DNA of 64,000 nt, taken from positions 1-64,000 of the forward strand of contig CAMJIA010000001.1 of assembly GCA_946405695.1 (NCBI GenBank), in the 5' to 3' direction. The notes below the pieces were generated by a model. It was not told the origin of the DNA. It did not search any database and saw nothing but the letters and a program-made list of their open reading frames with translations. Each line of letters starts with the position of its first letter. Within the stretch, counting starts at the first letter, position 1. This DNA is from an uncultured Prevotellaceae bacterium. Its GTDB lineage: Bacteria; Bacteroidota; Bacteroidia; Bacteroidales; Bacteroidaceae. The position numbers and the translations under genes are program-made. This document shows, piece after piece, positions 27,721-37,033 of the stretch.

Positions 27721-29694
27721 TTACAGCGTACCGTACTCTTGTCCATAGCGTAGCATTTGGTGAACATAACTCTCTGTGTAATCAACCTGTATATCGCTGA
27801 TTTCGCCTTGAGCGTCAAGAACAGGCTTCAAGACCGGATTGATGAAGCCCTTATAAGGCGCAAGGTTGAGACGCTTGTAGCGCTCCAATACCTCTTGGTG
27901 CAGCTGCGCGTCAATTTTTACGGCATAGCGTTCCACCAGTTGACGAGCAGCCTCATAATCACCCTCACTCTTGATGCGCTGTATTTCTGCCAGAAGACGG
28001 GCAAAGAGTGAACGCAAAGCCTGATAGTCTGTGATGCGCACAAAAGTTTTGCCCTCGCGCTGTTCCATTTGGATCACATCACTTTGTTCATAGCACCAAT
28101 GGGCTATCAGCGAACGATTACGCATATGAGCCTCTTCAATCTGGCGACCTGGTTCAATGCGGATGAGCTGTGTCATCAAACCATTCATGATATAGCTGTA
28201 GTACTGGGCCTTATAAGCCTCATCGTCGGGCAACAGCCCCAACTCAACCAATTTATGGTCTGCAATATAGTAGAGTCCAAAGAGGTCGGCACGCGCCTCC
28301 TCGATGGTGTTGCCATAAGCCTTCAATGCGTCAGGGTCGGTACCTGGCAACAACTGTCCACTACCATGTCCCAGACACTCATGGAGGTCAGTATGCAGAT
28401 CGTCGCATTTGTCGCCATACTTCTCAATGATTGCCAACGTCTGCTGGTCTACAACAAACTCCTCTTTGAAGCCACTGCCGTGAGCAGCCTTGTTATAGGC
28501 TTCCGTAATATTCGAGATGGTGATGCTCTTCGAACCATGCTCCGCACGTATCCAGTCCGCATTAGGCAGGTTAATGCCGATAGCTGTCGAGGGATACTCA
28601 TCGCCACCCAGCATAGCAGCACAGATGGCATTAGCCGTGACACCTTTGACATGGGGCTTGCGAAAACGAGGATCGACAGGCGAATGGTCTTCAAACCACT
28701 GTGCATTCTGACTGATGGTCTGTGTACGCTTGGTAGCCTCCAGATCCCTGTATTCCACAATGCCTTCCCACGAGCCTTTCAGTCCCAACGGATCGCCATA
28801 GACCTCAATAAAACCATTGACAAAGTCTACCCTGCCCTCGTGTTCACCAACCCACTCAATGCAGTAGTCGTTGAAGCATTGCAGATCACCCGTTTCGTAG
28901 TAATTGACAAGCAACTCGATAACACGTCGCTGACGAGCGTTCTCAGCAACGCCCTGTGCCTTCTTCAGCCAATAAACAATATGCCGGATAGCATTGCCGT
29001 AGCGACCATCAACTTTCCATACATCCTCCTCGACAACGCCATTCTGCTTGACGAGTGTGGAGTTCAGACCATGCGACAACGGACGTGGATTCTTTTCATC
29101 GTCAGCCTTTCGTTGGGCATAGAAGTCTTCTGCCTCCTGTTGCGTCACACCTTCATAGAAATTGCAGGCAGACGTCAGCAAAAGGTCTTCACCATCTGTT
29201 TTATTGACGCGCTTAGGCAACACGGTGGGGTCAAAGATGACAGGAAACAATTCGTCACATAGCGTATCGAGGGTTTCACCATCACGCAATGGCAACTTAC
29301 TTGCATCAACCTGCCGCAAAACACTTCGCAGATAGTCTGCCGTGAAGCCTGGCTGGAATTTCTCGGTGCCATAGTGATGATAGATTCCATTGGAGAACCA
29401 TACACGCTTGAGGTAAACCTCCAAGGCACGGAAGCCGTCAGTTTCATGACTGACAGCAGATTCAGTATATACCGCCTCCAACATCTTTCGGATGCGAAGG
29501 TTATAGCGTCCAAACTGGTCGAAAGTGATATCACGCCCGTAGAGCGTCGCTTTCGAGAGGTAATAAATCAGTTTTTTCTGTAACAAAGACAATTGCTCAA
29601 ATCCGTTCAAACGGTATCTGAGCAATTGAATGTCCGCGAAACGCTCTTTGGTCGCATAGCCAAAGTGTGGCGTGCATTCGTCCAAATAGTTCAT
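27721..29694 (-). CDS. dipeptidyl peptidase III (M49 family)
   Basis: A 657-residue zinc peptidase that removes N-terminal dipeptides. The zinc motif is HECLGH (residues 438-443, HExxGH as in M49) and the second motif EEARAD follows about 30 residues later. It has no signal peptide, so it is cytosolic. Bacteroidales homologues are often mislabelled dihydrofolate reductase in databases. It sits 7 nt after the AraC-type gene and before the AlkD-like gene. Confidence 0.9.
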   Translation of the reverse strand: MNYLDECTPHFGYATKERFADIQLLRYRLNGFEQLSLLQKKLIYYLSKATLYGRDITFDQFGRYNLRIRKMLEAVYTESAVSHETDGFRALEVYLKRVWFSNGIYHHYGTEKFQPGFTADYLRSVLRQVDASKLPLRDGETLDTLCDELFPVIFDPTVLPKRVNKTDGEDLLLTSACNFYEGVTQQEAEDFYAQRKADDEKNPRPLSHGLNSTLVKQNGVVEEDVWKVDGRYGNAIRHIVYWLKKAQGVAENARQRRVIELLVNYYETGDLQCFNDYCIEWVGEHEGRVDFVNGFIEVYGDPLGLKGSWEGIVEYRDLEATKRTQTISQNAQWFEDHSPVDPRFRKPHVKGVTANAICAAMLGGDEYPSTAIGINLPNADWIRAEHGSKSITISNITEAYNKAAHGSGFKEEFVVDQQTLAIIEKYGDKCDDLHTDLHECLGHGSGQLLPGTDPDALKAYGNTIEEARADLFGLYYIADHKLVELGLLPDDEAYKAQYYSYIMNGLMTQLIRIEPGRQIEEAHMRNRSLIAHWCYEQSDVIQMEQREGKTFVRITDYQALRSLFARLLAEIQRIKSEGDYEAARQLVERYAVKIDAQLHQEVLERYKRLNLAPYKGFINPVLKPVLDAQGEISDIQVDYTESYVHQMLRYGQEYGTL

Positions 29695-29701
29695 TGTGCG
29701 T

Positions 29702-30166
29702 TTAGTGCGACTTTTTCTCGTGTTTTACCTGTTTAACTTTCTCGGCGGGATGTTGCGCCAGATGCTGCAAACGATACTCACGCGGAGTCATGTGCATCAA
29801 CTTGTAGAACGAAGCATAGAACGACTGGCGATTGGCAAAACCAACCATGTCGCTAACCTCCTCCATGCGCAAATCCTGATACCTGCGGTCTACGAGAATA
29901 GCCATTGCTTCTTCTATTCGGAACTTGTTGACGAAAGAAGTGTAGTTCATGTGGAAACGGACATTCACCACCGCAGAAATATAACGTGTGTTGGTTCCTA
30001 AATCTTCGGCAAGTTTCTTGGCTGAATAATCCTTATCCTTATACTTCTTATCCATTACGATGATATTCAGGATTTTCTCCTTCATCTCATCCATCAACTT
30101 AGGGCTGACGAGACTGCGATAGACAGCCTCCTTAGCTTTTTTCTCGGTAATATTATACTTTGCCAT
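29702..30166 (-). CDS. AraC-family regulator, DNA-binding domain only
   Basis: A 154-residue protein that is essentially one AraC/XylS double helix-turn-helix domain (SAKKLAEDLGTNTRYISAVVN, then DMVGFANRQSFYASFYK and MTPREYR) with a short N-terminal helix and a basic tail. No sensing domain is present, so the signal must come from elsewhere. It leads the operon with the M49 peptidase and AlkD-like genes. A minus-strand TATATTTG -7 box lies near 30199-30206. Confidence 0.85.
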   Translation of the reverse strand: MAKYNITEKKAKEAVYRSLVSPKLMDEMKEKILNIIVMDKKYKDKDYSAKKLAEDLGTNTRYISAVVNVRFHMNYTSFVNKFRIEEAMAILVDRRYQDLRMEEVSDMVGFANRQSFYASFYKLMHMTPREYRLQHLAQHPAEKVKQVKHEKKSH

Positions 30167-30252
30167 ACCCTGTGAAGAACTAATTTATACATTTCAAGTG
30201 CAAATATACAAAAAAAAATGATACATTTGTTATTTTTTACCAAAAAAATGAC

Positions 30253-30260
30253 TAATTTTG
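30253..30260 (+). promoter_or_regulatory. -7 box of the EFR1 gene
   Basis: TAATTTTG at 30253-30260 fits the TAnnTTTG -7 element, with start expected near 30267 and a leader of about 55 nt. Confidence 0.5.
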
Positions 30261-30322
30261 TAGAAAATTTATGATTTATAGCAAAATACGGCTATTTAGA
30301 CACTAAAATTCTTAACATATAT

Positions 30323-31132
30323 ATGATTTTTTATTTCTCTGGAACGGGCAATACTCGATGGGTAGCTCAGCAGATAGCAGAGGCCATCGGAGAGGAACTA
30401 CTATGCATTCCTGATCTGATGAGGGAAAGACGCTTCGAATTCAAGTTGCAAGAAACTGAACGCATCGGTTTCTGCTTTCCAACACATGGGTGGCAACCAC
30501 CCAGAATCGTACGACAGTTCATCCGTCAACTGGCACTAGTCGGCCAACCTCCCCACTTCTGTTGGGCACTAACAACCTGTGGTGACAACATGGGCGAGGC
30601 CATGACCATCTTCAACAAGGATTTGGCAGCGAACAGAGTCCTTCAAGCGAAAGATGGCAGTCCTCTACAAGCAGAGAGTGTATTCTCGGTGATTATGCCA
30701 GAGTCATACGTCTGTCTGCCGTTTATGAAGACCGACCCTATCGACAAGGAGCACTGGAAGATTGAGAATGCCAGACACCAGTTGCACCACATCATCAGCA
30801 TCGTCAAAGACTGCAAACGTGGTATTGAGGAACTGGAGAAAGGAGGTACTCCCCGACTCTACTCTTACGTCATTGGCGCCTACTTCAACCAGAAAATGAT
30901 TACCGACAAGAAGTTCACCGTGGATGAAGACGTATGTACCCGCTGCGGCAAGTGCAGCAAGGTGTGTCCTGTAGATAATATCACAGGTACTCCCCCCACG
31001 TGGCTTCACAATGGAAGGTGTACCTGCTGTCTTGCCTGTTATCACTACTGTCCCGTACATGCCATCAATTACGGCAACATTACGAGAAAGCGCGACCAGT
31101 ATTACTTCAATAGACGCGGGGACCAAAAATAG
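30323..31132 (+). CDS. EFR1-family flavodoxin/ferredoxin protein
   Basis: A 269-residue electron carrier with an N-terminal flavodoxin-like domain (FYFSGTGNTRWVAQQIAE, residues 3-20) and a C-terminal pair of [4Fe-4S] clusters (CTRCGKCSKVCP and CTCCLACYHYCP). This is the EFR1 layout common in Bacteroidetes and clostridia. Its redox partner is unknown. It is monocistronic and convergent with the YggS gene, overlapping it by 26 nt. Confidence 0.9.
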   Translation: MIFYFSGTGNTRWVAQQIAEAIGEELLCIPDLMRERRFEFKLQETERIGFCFPTHGWQPPRIVRQFIRQLALVGQPPHFCWALTTCGDNMGEAMTIFNKDLAANRVLQAKDGSPLQAESVFSVIMPESYVCLPFMKTDPIDKEHWKIENARHQLHHIISIVKDCKRGIEELEKGGTPRLYSYVIGAYFNQKMITDKKFTVDEDVCTRCGKCSKVCPVDNITGTPPTWLHNGRCTCCLACYHYCPVHAINYGNITRKRDQYYFNRRGDQK

Positions 31133-31778
31133 ACGTCCCTACTCTCACCATCGTTGACCCTTCCTGCACGGCTATCGGATAGTCGTGACTCATGCCCCAT
31201 GAGCGTTCGCAGAACCAAGGTGCATCAGCGAAATAACGCTCTTTGATTTCGTCAAAGAGGCTATGTGCCAAGCGGAACTCACCACGTATCTGCTGTTCGT
31301 CGTCAACGTATGAGGCCATCATCATCAGGCCACAGATACGCACATGACTGAGTCCGCGCCACTCTCCGTCAGCCATCAGCTGTCTCAAGGCATCGGGTGT
31401 GAGTCCGTATTTCGTCTCTTCCTCAGCGATATGGAGCTCCAGCAGCACATCGATGACACGTCCGCACTTGGCAGCCTGCTTGTCAATCTCCTTGAGCAAT
31501 TTCAGCGAGTCGACAGCCTCCACCATTGTAACATAGGGAGCGATATACTTCACTTTGTTAGTTTGCAGATGACCAATGAAGTGCCACTCGATATCCTTGG
31601 GGAGCGTCTCGTGTTTCTGGCGCAACTCCTGCTCATGACTCTCGCCAAAGATGCGCTGGCCCTCCTCATAGGCAGCCTCAATATACTCGTTGGGATGATA
31701 TTTTGAGATAGCCACAAGGCGCACGCCCTGTGGCAAATTACCCAATACCTGCTTCAGATTCCCTTTAACGTCGTACAT
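31107..31778 (-). CDS. YggS/PLPBP pyridoxal-phosphate homeostasis protein
   Basis: A 223-residue PLP-binding TIM-barrel protein of the YggS family. The lysine motif LVAISKYHP, HFIGHLQTNK, the phosphate-site SHVRICGLMMMA and the C-terminal WGMSHDYPIAV with VRVGTSIFG are typical. It buffers vitamin B6 levels and has no enzymatic activity in characterised members. The ATG overlaps the stop of the DUF4494 gene (TAATG). Confidence 0.93.
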   Translation of the reverse strand: MYDVKGNLKQVLGNLPQGVRLVAISKYHPNEYIEAAYEEGQRIFGESHEQELRQKHETLPKDIEWHFIGHLQTNKVKYIAPYVTMVEAVDSLKLLKEIDKQAAKCGRVIDVLLELHIAEEETKYGLTPDALRQLMADGEWRGLSHVRICGLMMMASYVDDEQQIRGEFRLAHSLFDEIKERYFADAPWFCERSWGMSHDYPIAVQEGSTMVRVGTSIFGPRVY

Positions 31779-32257
31779 TATCCTTCGTATTCAGGCTTGT
31801 CGTCGTGCTTTTCCTTGCCATATTCAAAGACATCCATCAGCGTTGTCTCAGCAACGGAGGCGATGACATAGTCTATCATCGTACCACCCATCACCTCGTC
31901 GATATTCCTGACAGCACCATTCAATGTACCGGCCTGTACCAGGTAGTTGACGTTGGAACGCTTCTCCTTCTCGGTCTTCTCATCGATGGTGATAAACTGC
32001 AGTTTACACTTATACCAACGGTCAGCCATTTCCTCGTCAGAGAAGAATATTTCACCATAGGGGGCTATTTTGATGTCTTTGACGGTAAACTCGCCACTAA
32101 TGTAGCTCGACATCTCTTCCATGATGCGCTTTTCAGCCTCTGTAAAACTCAGGGCGTCGACTACATAGTTTTCTGTTACCTTCTTCTGCAAGCCGTCATC
32201 CATCACTTTCTCGTAGGCGATCTTGCACTCAAACCAAATTGCTGTTCTTGATCTCAT
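31778..32257 (-). CDS. DUF4494-like protein
   Basis: A 159-residue cytosolic protein resembling DUF4494, a small Bacteroidetes family of unknown function (starts RTAIWFECKIAYEKVMDDGLQKKVTENYVVDA in short form, with FTEAEKRI). It is predicted alpha/beta. Conserved linkage with the yggS-like gene is suggested by their 1-nt overlap. The pseudokinase gene lies 19 nt upstream. Confidence 0.8.
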   Translation of the reverse strand: MRSRTAIWFECKIAYEKVMDDGLQKKVTENYVVDALSFTEAEKRIMEEMSSYISGEFTVKDIKIAPYGEIFFSDEEMADRWYKCKLQFITIDEKTEKEKRSNVNYLVQAGTLNGAVRNIDEVMGGTMIDYVIASVAETTLMDVFEYGKEKHDDKPEYEG

Positions 32258-32276
32258 ATTATTGATTATTAATGCT

Positions 32277-33497
32277 TTACTGATTATTTTTCAATTGTTG
32301 CTTTTTCTCGTTAGTGATACGCTCAATGATCTCGCTGGCAATGAGTTGGGCACGCTCAGGGGTGAGACTGGCCTCAACTCCCATCTTCTGCTGTAGCTTC
32401 ATCAGTTCCTCGATGGTTGACTGACTCTGTGCCGCAAACTGCTTCTCCGTAGCGTTCATATAATCCTTATTATATATCTTCGAGAGGATGCGGTCGGCCT
32501 CCTTCTCATAGTTTTTGCGGAATATCTCTTCAGCCTTGGCCTGATAGACACGCTGTGCCTCCTGCTGCTCCTCAGTCAGGGAGTCTGCGCTGACTACCCC
32601 TAAGTCCTCAGGTTTGAAACCATCGTCCAACAGGTCGTCAGTAGCCTGACGCGGTGCAGGTTTCACATACTCCACATGTACTGGTTCGGGCATCAGCTCT
32701 TCATAGATTCCATAGGCGACAAGCGCAACAATGACAGCTGCCAGCAACATCCATGCCGAATGCATCATACTACGATGCGACTGCACAGCGTTCAACAGGG
32801 CCTGGGGCGTTTCATAACGGTCTTCCGGTTTCTCGCTGGTAGCTTTCTTCAAGGCTTTGCGATATTCCATCGACATGTCTGCACGCTGGAAGATGGTCTC
32901 CATGAACTTACCAATGGAATAGACATCGCAACGCTCGTCAATCGTTCCATGGTTCAATACCTCTGGAGCCACAAAGACTGCATCGTCACCATAGAAGGCA
33001 CGCTGGTCGTCCATCGCAAGATAAAACGAACCATGAGAGAGCAGCATGACAGCATGGTCGCCCTTGCGCACCAACACGCTCTTGGGGGAGTAACACACAT
33101 GCTTGATGCCCTGGCTATGCAGGTAAGTGGTGATATCCACCAAGGCCTGCAACGTATTGTCGACAAAACCTTTCTCACCCACGACAGAAGGATGCTCGTT
33201 GAGCAACTGCTCCATCGAGAGGAACACGCCAGGCTCCACCTCCAACTGCCGTACTTCTCCGTTCTCATCCATGACGGGGGTGTAGTGCAACTGATGTCTG
33301 TTCACCAGTGTCTTGTTGCGCTCACACTCTGTCTTCAAAGCGCCAGAAAAGACAATGCTACTGTTCAATTCTGGATGGACATCAACCACAGCACGGTACT
33401 TGCCATCCACCTGAACACGGTAGTATTCACCGATGGGCAGAAGGGTCTTATTCAGCCTTCCATCGTTTTTTGCAGCGAGCATTTCTTCGTAGTTCAT
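32277..33497 (-). CDS. membrane-anchored pseudokinase
   Basis: A 406-residue protein with a Ser/Thr-kinase-like C-lobe. The APE motif (FVAPEV, 175-180) and the helix-F DVYSIGK (191-197) are conserved. The catalytic loop HRDLKPxN reads HVCYSPKSV (133-141), lacking the catalytic Asp and Asn, and the metal-binding DFG reads LSHGS (153-157). It is therefore probably catalytically dead. One membrane helix spans about 248-264, followed by a helical, charged C-terminal domain that should be periplasmic. It may signal by scaffolding. ATG 33497 is chosen, since the upstream extension covers the promoter. Confidence 0.8.
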   Translation of the reverse strand: MNYEEMLAAKNDGRLNKTLLPIGEYYRVQVDGKYRAVVDVHPELNSSIVFSGALKTECERNKTLVNRHQLHYTPVMDENGEVRQLEVEPGVFLSMEQLLNEHPSVVGEKGFVDNTLQALVDITTYLHSQGIKHVCYSPKSVLVRKGDHAVMLLSHGSFYLAMDDQRAFYGDDAVFVAPEVLNHGTIDERCDVYSIGKFMETIFQRADMSMEYRKALKKATSEKPEDRYETPQALLNAVQSHRSMMHSAWMLLAAVIVALVAYGIYEELMPEPVHVEYVKPAPRQATDDLLDDGFKPEDLGVVSADSLTEEQQEAQRVYQAKAEEIFRKNYEKEADRILSKIYNKDYMNATEKQFAAQSQSTIEELMKLQQKMGVEASLTPERAQLIASEIIERITNEKKQQLKNNQ

Positions 33498-33529
33498 ACT
33501 TGCATATTTGTTTTTCAGGGCACAAAAGT

Positions 33530-33600
33530 ACAAAAAAATAATGAATAATGCATTATTAATTATGAATTATTTCGTACCTTTGCAAGCGATTTACGTAAAT
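33530..33600. promoter_or_regulatory. divergent promoter with TAATGCATTA element
   Basis: Spacer between divergent genes holding palindromic AATAATGCATTATTAATT and a plus-strand TACCTTTG -7 box next to GCAAGCGA. It belongs to the same family as spacers 2150, 15343 and 36913. Confidence 0.55.
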
Positions 33601-33608
33601 TAAACAAC

Positions 33609-34808
33609 ATGCCAGAAATATCAGTACGCGGACTGGAGATGCCTGAGTCACCTATCAGAAAACTCGCACCTCTGGCTGCCGCAGCCAAAAAACGTGGAAC
33701 ACACGTGTATCATTTGAACATTGGACAGCCCGATCTGCCAACGCCTCAAGTGGGTCTTGATGCGTTGAAAACCATTGATCGTGACATCCTCGAATACTCG
33801 CCCTCGCAAGGCTATCTCAGCTATCGCGAGAAGTTAGTCAGCTATTACGCCAAGTACAACATCAACGTAACAGCCGACGATATCATCATCACCAGCGGTG
33901 GTTCTGAGGCGGTACTGTTTGCCTTTCTGTCGTGTCTGAATCCTGGCGACGAGATCATCGTGCCAGAACCCGCCTACGCCAACTACATGGCCTTTGCCAT
34001 TAGTGCAGGCGCCAAGATTCGCACCATTGCGACGACGATTGATGAAGGTTTCTCACTACCTAAGGTGGAGAAGTTTGAGGAACTCATCAACGACCGCACA
34101 CGCGCCATCATGATCTGTAACCCCAACAACCCGACAGGCTACCTGTATACGCGCCGTGAGATGAACCAGATACGCGACCTGGTGAAGAAGTACGACCTGT
34201 ACCTCTTCTCTGACGAAGTATATCGTGAATACATCTATACAGGTTCACCTTATATTTCTGCCTGCCACTTGGAAGGCATCGAACAGAATGTCATTCTCAT
34301 CGATTCCGTCTCAAAGCGCTATTCAGAGTGTGGTATCCGTATCGGAGCCCTCATCACCAAGAACCAGGAGGTTCGTAAGGCCGTCATGAAGTTCTGTCAG
34401 GCTCGTCTCTCTCCTCCCCTCATTGGCCAGATTGTTGCTGAGGCCTCACTCGATGCTCCTGAGGAGTACTACCGTGATGTCTATGACGAGTATGTGGAGC
34501 GTCGTAAGTGTCTTATCGACGGACTGAACCGCATACCGGGTGTCTACTCACCTATTCCGATGGGTGCCTTCTATACTGTTGCCAAGCTTCCTGTCGACGA
34601 TTCAGAACGATTCTGTCGCTGGTGTCTCTCTGAGTTTGAATACGAGGGTGCTACTGTGATGATGGCTCCTGCAGCAGGTTTCTACACCACGCCAGGTGCA
34701 GGCATCAATCAGGTACGTATCGCCTACGTATTGAAGAAGGAAGACCTGGAGCGTGCCCTTGTCGTACTGCAGAAAGCTTTGGAGGCTTATCCTGGGAGAG
34801 TGGAATGA
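33609..34808 (+). CDS. class I/II pyridoxal-phosphate aminotransferase
   Basis: A 399-residue fold-type I aminotransferase of the aspartate aminotransferase class. The pattern includes NIGQPDLPTP near the N-terminus, ITSGGSEAV, NPNNPTGYLYT, the PLP lysine in DSVSKRYSECGIRIG (SxSK) and a C-terminal arginine in QVRIAY. Substrate (aspartate, aromatic or alanine-type) is not resolved. The next gene overlaps by 4 nt, so it is co-transcribed with the permease gene. Confidence 0.88.
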   Translation: MPEISVRGLEMPESPIRKLAPLAAAAKKRGTHVYHLNIGQPDLPTPQVGLDALKTIDRDILEYSPSQGYLSYREKLVSYYAKYNINVTADDIIITSGGSEAVLFAFLSCLNPGDEIIVPEPAYANYMAFAISAGAKIRTIATTIDEGFSLPKVEKFEELINDRTRAIMICNPNNPTGYLYTRREMNQIRDLVKKYDLYLFSDEVYREYIYTGSPYISACHLEGIEQNVILIDSVSKRYSECGIRIGALITKNQEVRKAVMKFCQARLSPPLIGQIVAEASLDAPEEYYRDVYDEYVERRKCLIDGLNRIPGVYSPIPMGAFYTVAKLPVDDSERFCRWCLSEFEYEGATVMMAPAAGFYTTPGAGINQVRIAYVLKKEDLERALVVLQKALEAYPGRVE

Positions 34809-36052
34809 ATCTTCCGTTTTTCCTTTCACGCCGTATCTATTTTTCTGAGGGCGACCACCATGAAGTGAGTCGTCCTGCTATCCGCATTGCTACCATTGGT
34901 GTGGCGATAGGTCTTGCCGTAATGATTATCACGGTTAGCGTGATACTGGGCTTCAAACACACCATCCGCGACAAGGTGGTGGGCTTTGGCAGTCACATAC
35001 AGGTAACCAACTTCGTTACCCAACAGACGGCCGTACCTACGCCTATCGCTATCAACGACACGCTGATACGCAAGTTCAAGAAGATTCCCAACGTCCGACA
35101 TGTGGAGTGCTACACGATGACGCAGGGCATTCTGAAGACGGATAGCGACTTTCTGGGTGTTGCCTTCAAGGGTATCGGTGAAGACTACGATCTGTCGTTT
35201 ATCCGTCAGAATCTGCAAGAAGGTACACTCCCCACGTTCAGCAGCAAGACGAGCAGCAACAAGTTAGTCATCTCACGCAAGATGGCCGACAAACTGCAGT
35301 TGCATGTTGGCGATAAGGTCTATGCCTACTTCATCGCCTACGATGATGTGCGTGCTCGTCGCTTTACCGTCAGCGGCATCTACCAGAGTAATATGAAGCA
35401 GTTTGATGATGTGCTCTGCCTCACCGACCTGCGCACCACCACTAAGCTGAACGACTGGGAACCAGACCAGTGTAGCGGTGCAGAGATACTCGTCAAGGAC
35501 TTCGACCGTATCAACGAGACCAACATGCAGGTCATCGAACTGATTAGGAATCACACGGACCGCTATGGAGAGACCTTCGCCTCACAGACCATCTTCGAGG
35601 CCTACCCACAGATCTTCTCATGGCTCTCACTCCTTGACGTTAATGTATGGATCATCCTGGCGCTGATGATTTGTGTGGCAGGCTTTACCATGATTAGCGG
35701 TCTGCTCATCATCATTCTGGAACGTACACAGATGATTGGTATCCTGAAAGCTTTGGGAGCACGCAACAGCACGGTACGCCACACCTTCCTGTGGTTTGCC
35801 GCCTTTATCATCAGTCAGGGATTGCTCATTGGCGACGTGATAGGCATCGGGTTAGTCGTATTGCAACAGCATACGGGCTTCATCCATCTGGACCCTGCCA
35901 GCTATTATGTCGATACAGCACCCATGGAACTCAACATCCCCATCGTCGTCATTCTGAATGTTGTGACCTTACTGATCTCTATCTTCGTGCTGATAGCTCC
36001 CAGTTATCTGGTATCACACATCCAGCCAGTCAAAGCTATGCAGTTTGACTGA
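34805..36052 (+). CDS. FtsX/LolE-family ABC transporter permease
   Basis: A 415-residue inner-membrane permease of the FtsX-like (LolC/E) class. A first membrane helix near residues 24-45 precedes a large MacB-like periplasmic domain. Three C-terminal helices (about 280-305, 325-350, 375-400) follow, with the FtsX motif RTQMIGILKALGARNSTVR. It may extract or export lipoproteins, but no ATPase gene is adjacent, so the partner is encoded elsewhere. It overlaps the aminotransferase by ATGA. Confidence 0.88.
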   Translation: MNLPFFLSRRIYFSEGDHHEVSRPAIRIATIGVAIGLAVMIITVSVILGFKHTIRDKVVGFGSHIQVTNFVTQQTAVPTPIAINDTLIRKFKKIPNVRHVECYTMTQGILKTDSDFLGVAFKGIGEDYDLSFIRQNLQEGTLPTFSSKTSSNKLVISRKMADKLQLHVGDKVYAYFIAYDDVRARRFTVSGIYQSNMKQFDDVLCLTDLRTTTKLNDWEPDQCSGAEILVKDFDRINETNMQVIELIRNHTDRYGETFASQTIFEAYPQIFSWLSLLDVNVWIILALMICVAGFTMISGLLIIILERTQMIGILKALGARNSTVRHTFLWFAAFIISQGLLIGDVIGIGLVVLQQHTGFIHLDPASYYVDTAPMELNIPIVVILNVVTLLISIFVLIAPSYLVSHIQPVKAMQFD

Positions 36053-36095
36053 TACACCTTATTATATATAGGGGCAAGGAGCAAGGGGCAAGAGG

Positions 36096-36899
36096 TTACT
36101 CTAACTCAAAGGGACCTGTGGGTGTGGTACGCTTGAGGACCTCCAAACGAAGGTCGACACCAGCAATGACACCATAGTCGCGCAAGATTCTCTCCACCGT
36201 CTTACGTGCCAGTTCCGGATGGTTATTCTCCTCGCTAAGATGACAGAGCCACACATTCTTCAGCTGCTCTGACATATTCTCTATGATAGCAATGCCGCAA
36301 TCGTGGTTGTTCATATGTCCCGTACCAGAAAGGATGCGGTCCTTCAAGAACTGGGGATAGGGACCATTCTGCACCATCTCAATATCGTGGTTGGCCTCGA
36401 TGACCAGATGACGCGCCTTATTGATATACTGCTTCATCTCGTCTGTCACACTACCTGCATCCGTAATCAGACAGAAGTTCGTGCCCTCAGCCTCGATGAA
36501 ATAGCCCACATTGTCAGCACTATCATGGGGTACGGCAAAAGGGGTTACGGTGAAGTCACCCAACTGAATGGTTTTCCCTTTCTCTACCAGTCCGACCAAG
36601 TCCTCAGCCACCTTCTTCACAACACAGTAGTTACGATTAATGCCATCATGTACCTCCTGGGTAGTATAGATGGGGACGTTGTATTCGCTGCTGAAGGCGC
36701 CTACCGATTTGATATGGTCAGCATGGTCGTGGGTGATGAGGACATGATGCACGCTGGAAAGACTGACGCCATAGTCGCGACAGGCTTTCTTCAGACCCCT
36801 CAGTCCTACTCCTATGTCTATAAGTAGTGCGTCGGTCTTGGTGGCCAACAGATAGCAGTTTCCACTGCTTCCACTACCGAAAGAGATAAACTTCACCAT
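36096..36899 (-). CDS. metallo-beta-lactamase-fold hydrolase (YycJ/WalJ-like)
   Basis: A 267-residue cytosolic metallo-hydrolase. SFGSGSSGNCYLL at the N-terminus and the metal motif THDHADH are typical of YycJ/WalJ-like proteins, which have been linked to DNA metabolism and nuclease activity. Further metal ligands are LITDAGSVTDE (Asp) and a C-terminal HLSEENN. I place the start at 36899 because the upstream frame covers a promoter region. It is divergent from a small lipoprotein gene. Confidence 0.88.
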   Translation of the reverse strand: MVKFISFGSGSSGNCYLLATKTDALLIDIGVGLRGLKKACRDYGVSLSSVHHVLITHDHADHIKSVGAFSSEYNVPIYTTQEVHDGINRNYCVVKKVAEDLVGLVEKGKTIQLGDFTVTPFAVPHDSADNVGYFIEAEGTNFCLITDAGSVTDEMKQYINKARHLVIEANHDIEMVQNGPYPQFLKDRILSGTGHMNNHDCGIAIIENMSEQLKNVWLCHLSEENNHPELARKTVERILRDYGVIAGVDLRLEVLKRTTPTGPFELE

Positions 36900-36912
36900 G
36901 CGATTTTCGTAA

Positions 36913-37018
36913 TTTGCGTGCAAAATTACAAAATTATTATCAATTATGTATAATGTCATCGATAAAAAAATCGCTTTGCAAGCAAAGAATTTTGCATTAT
37001 TTTGTATCTTTGCAGGCA
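36913..37018. promoter_or_regulatory. divergent promoter element, repeat family copy
   Basis: Second close copy of the 15343 spacer: minus-strand CAAAATTA, TGTCATCGATAAAAAAATC, CTTTGCAAGCAAAG and a plus-strand TATCTTTG. Both copies sit between divergent genes. Confidence 0.6.
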
Positions 37019-37033
37019 AAACAGACCGAAACG

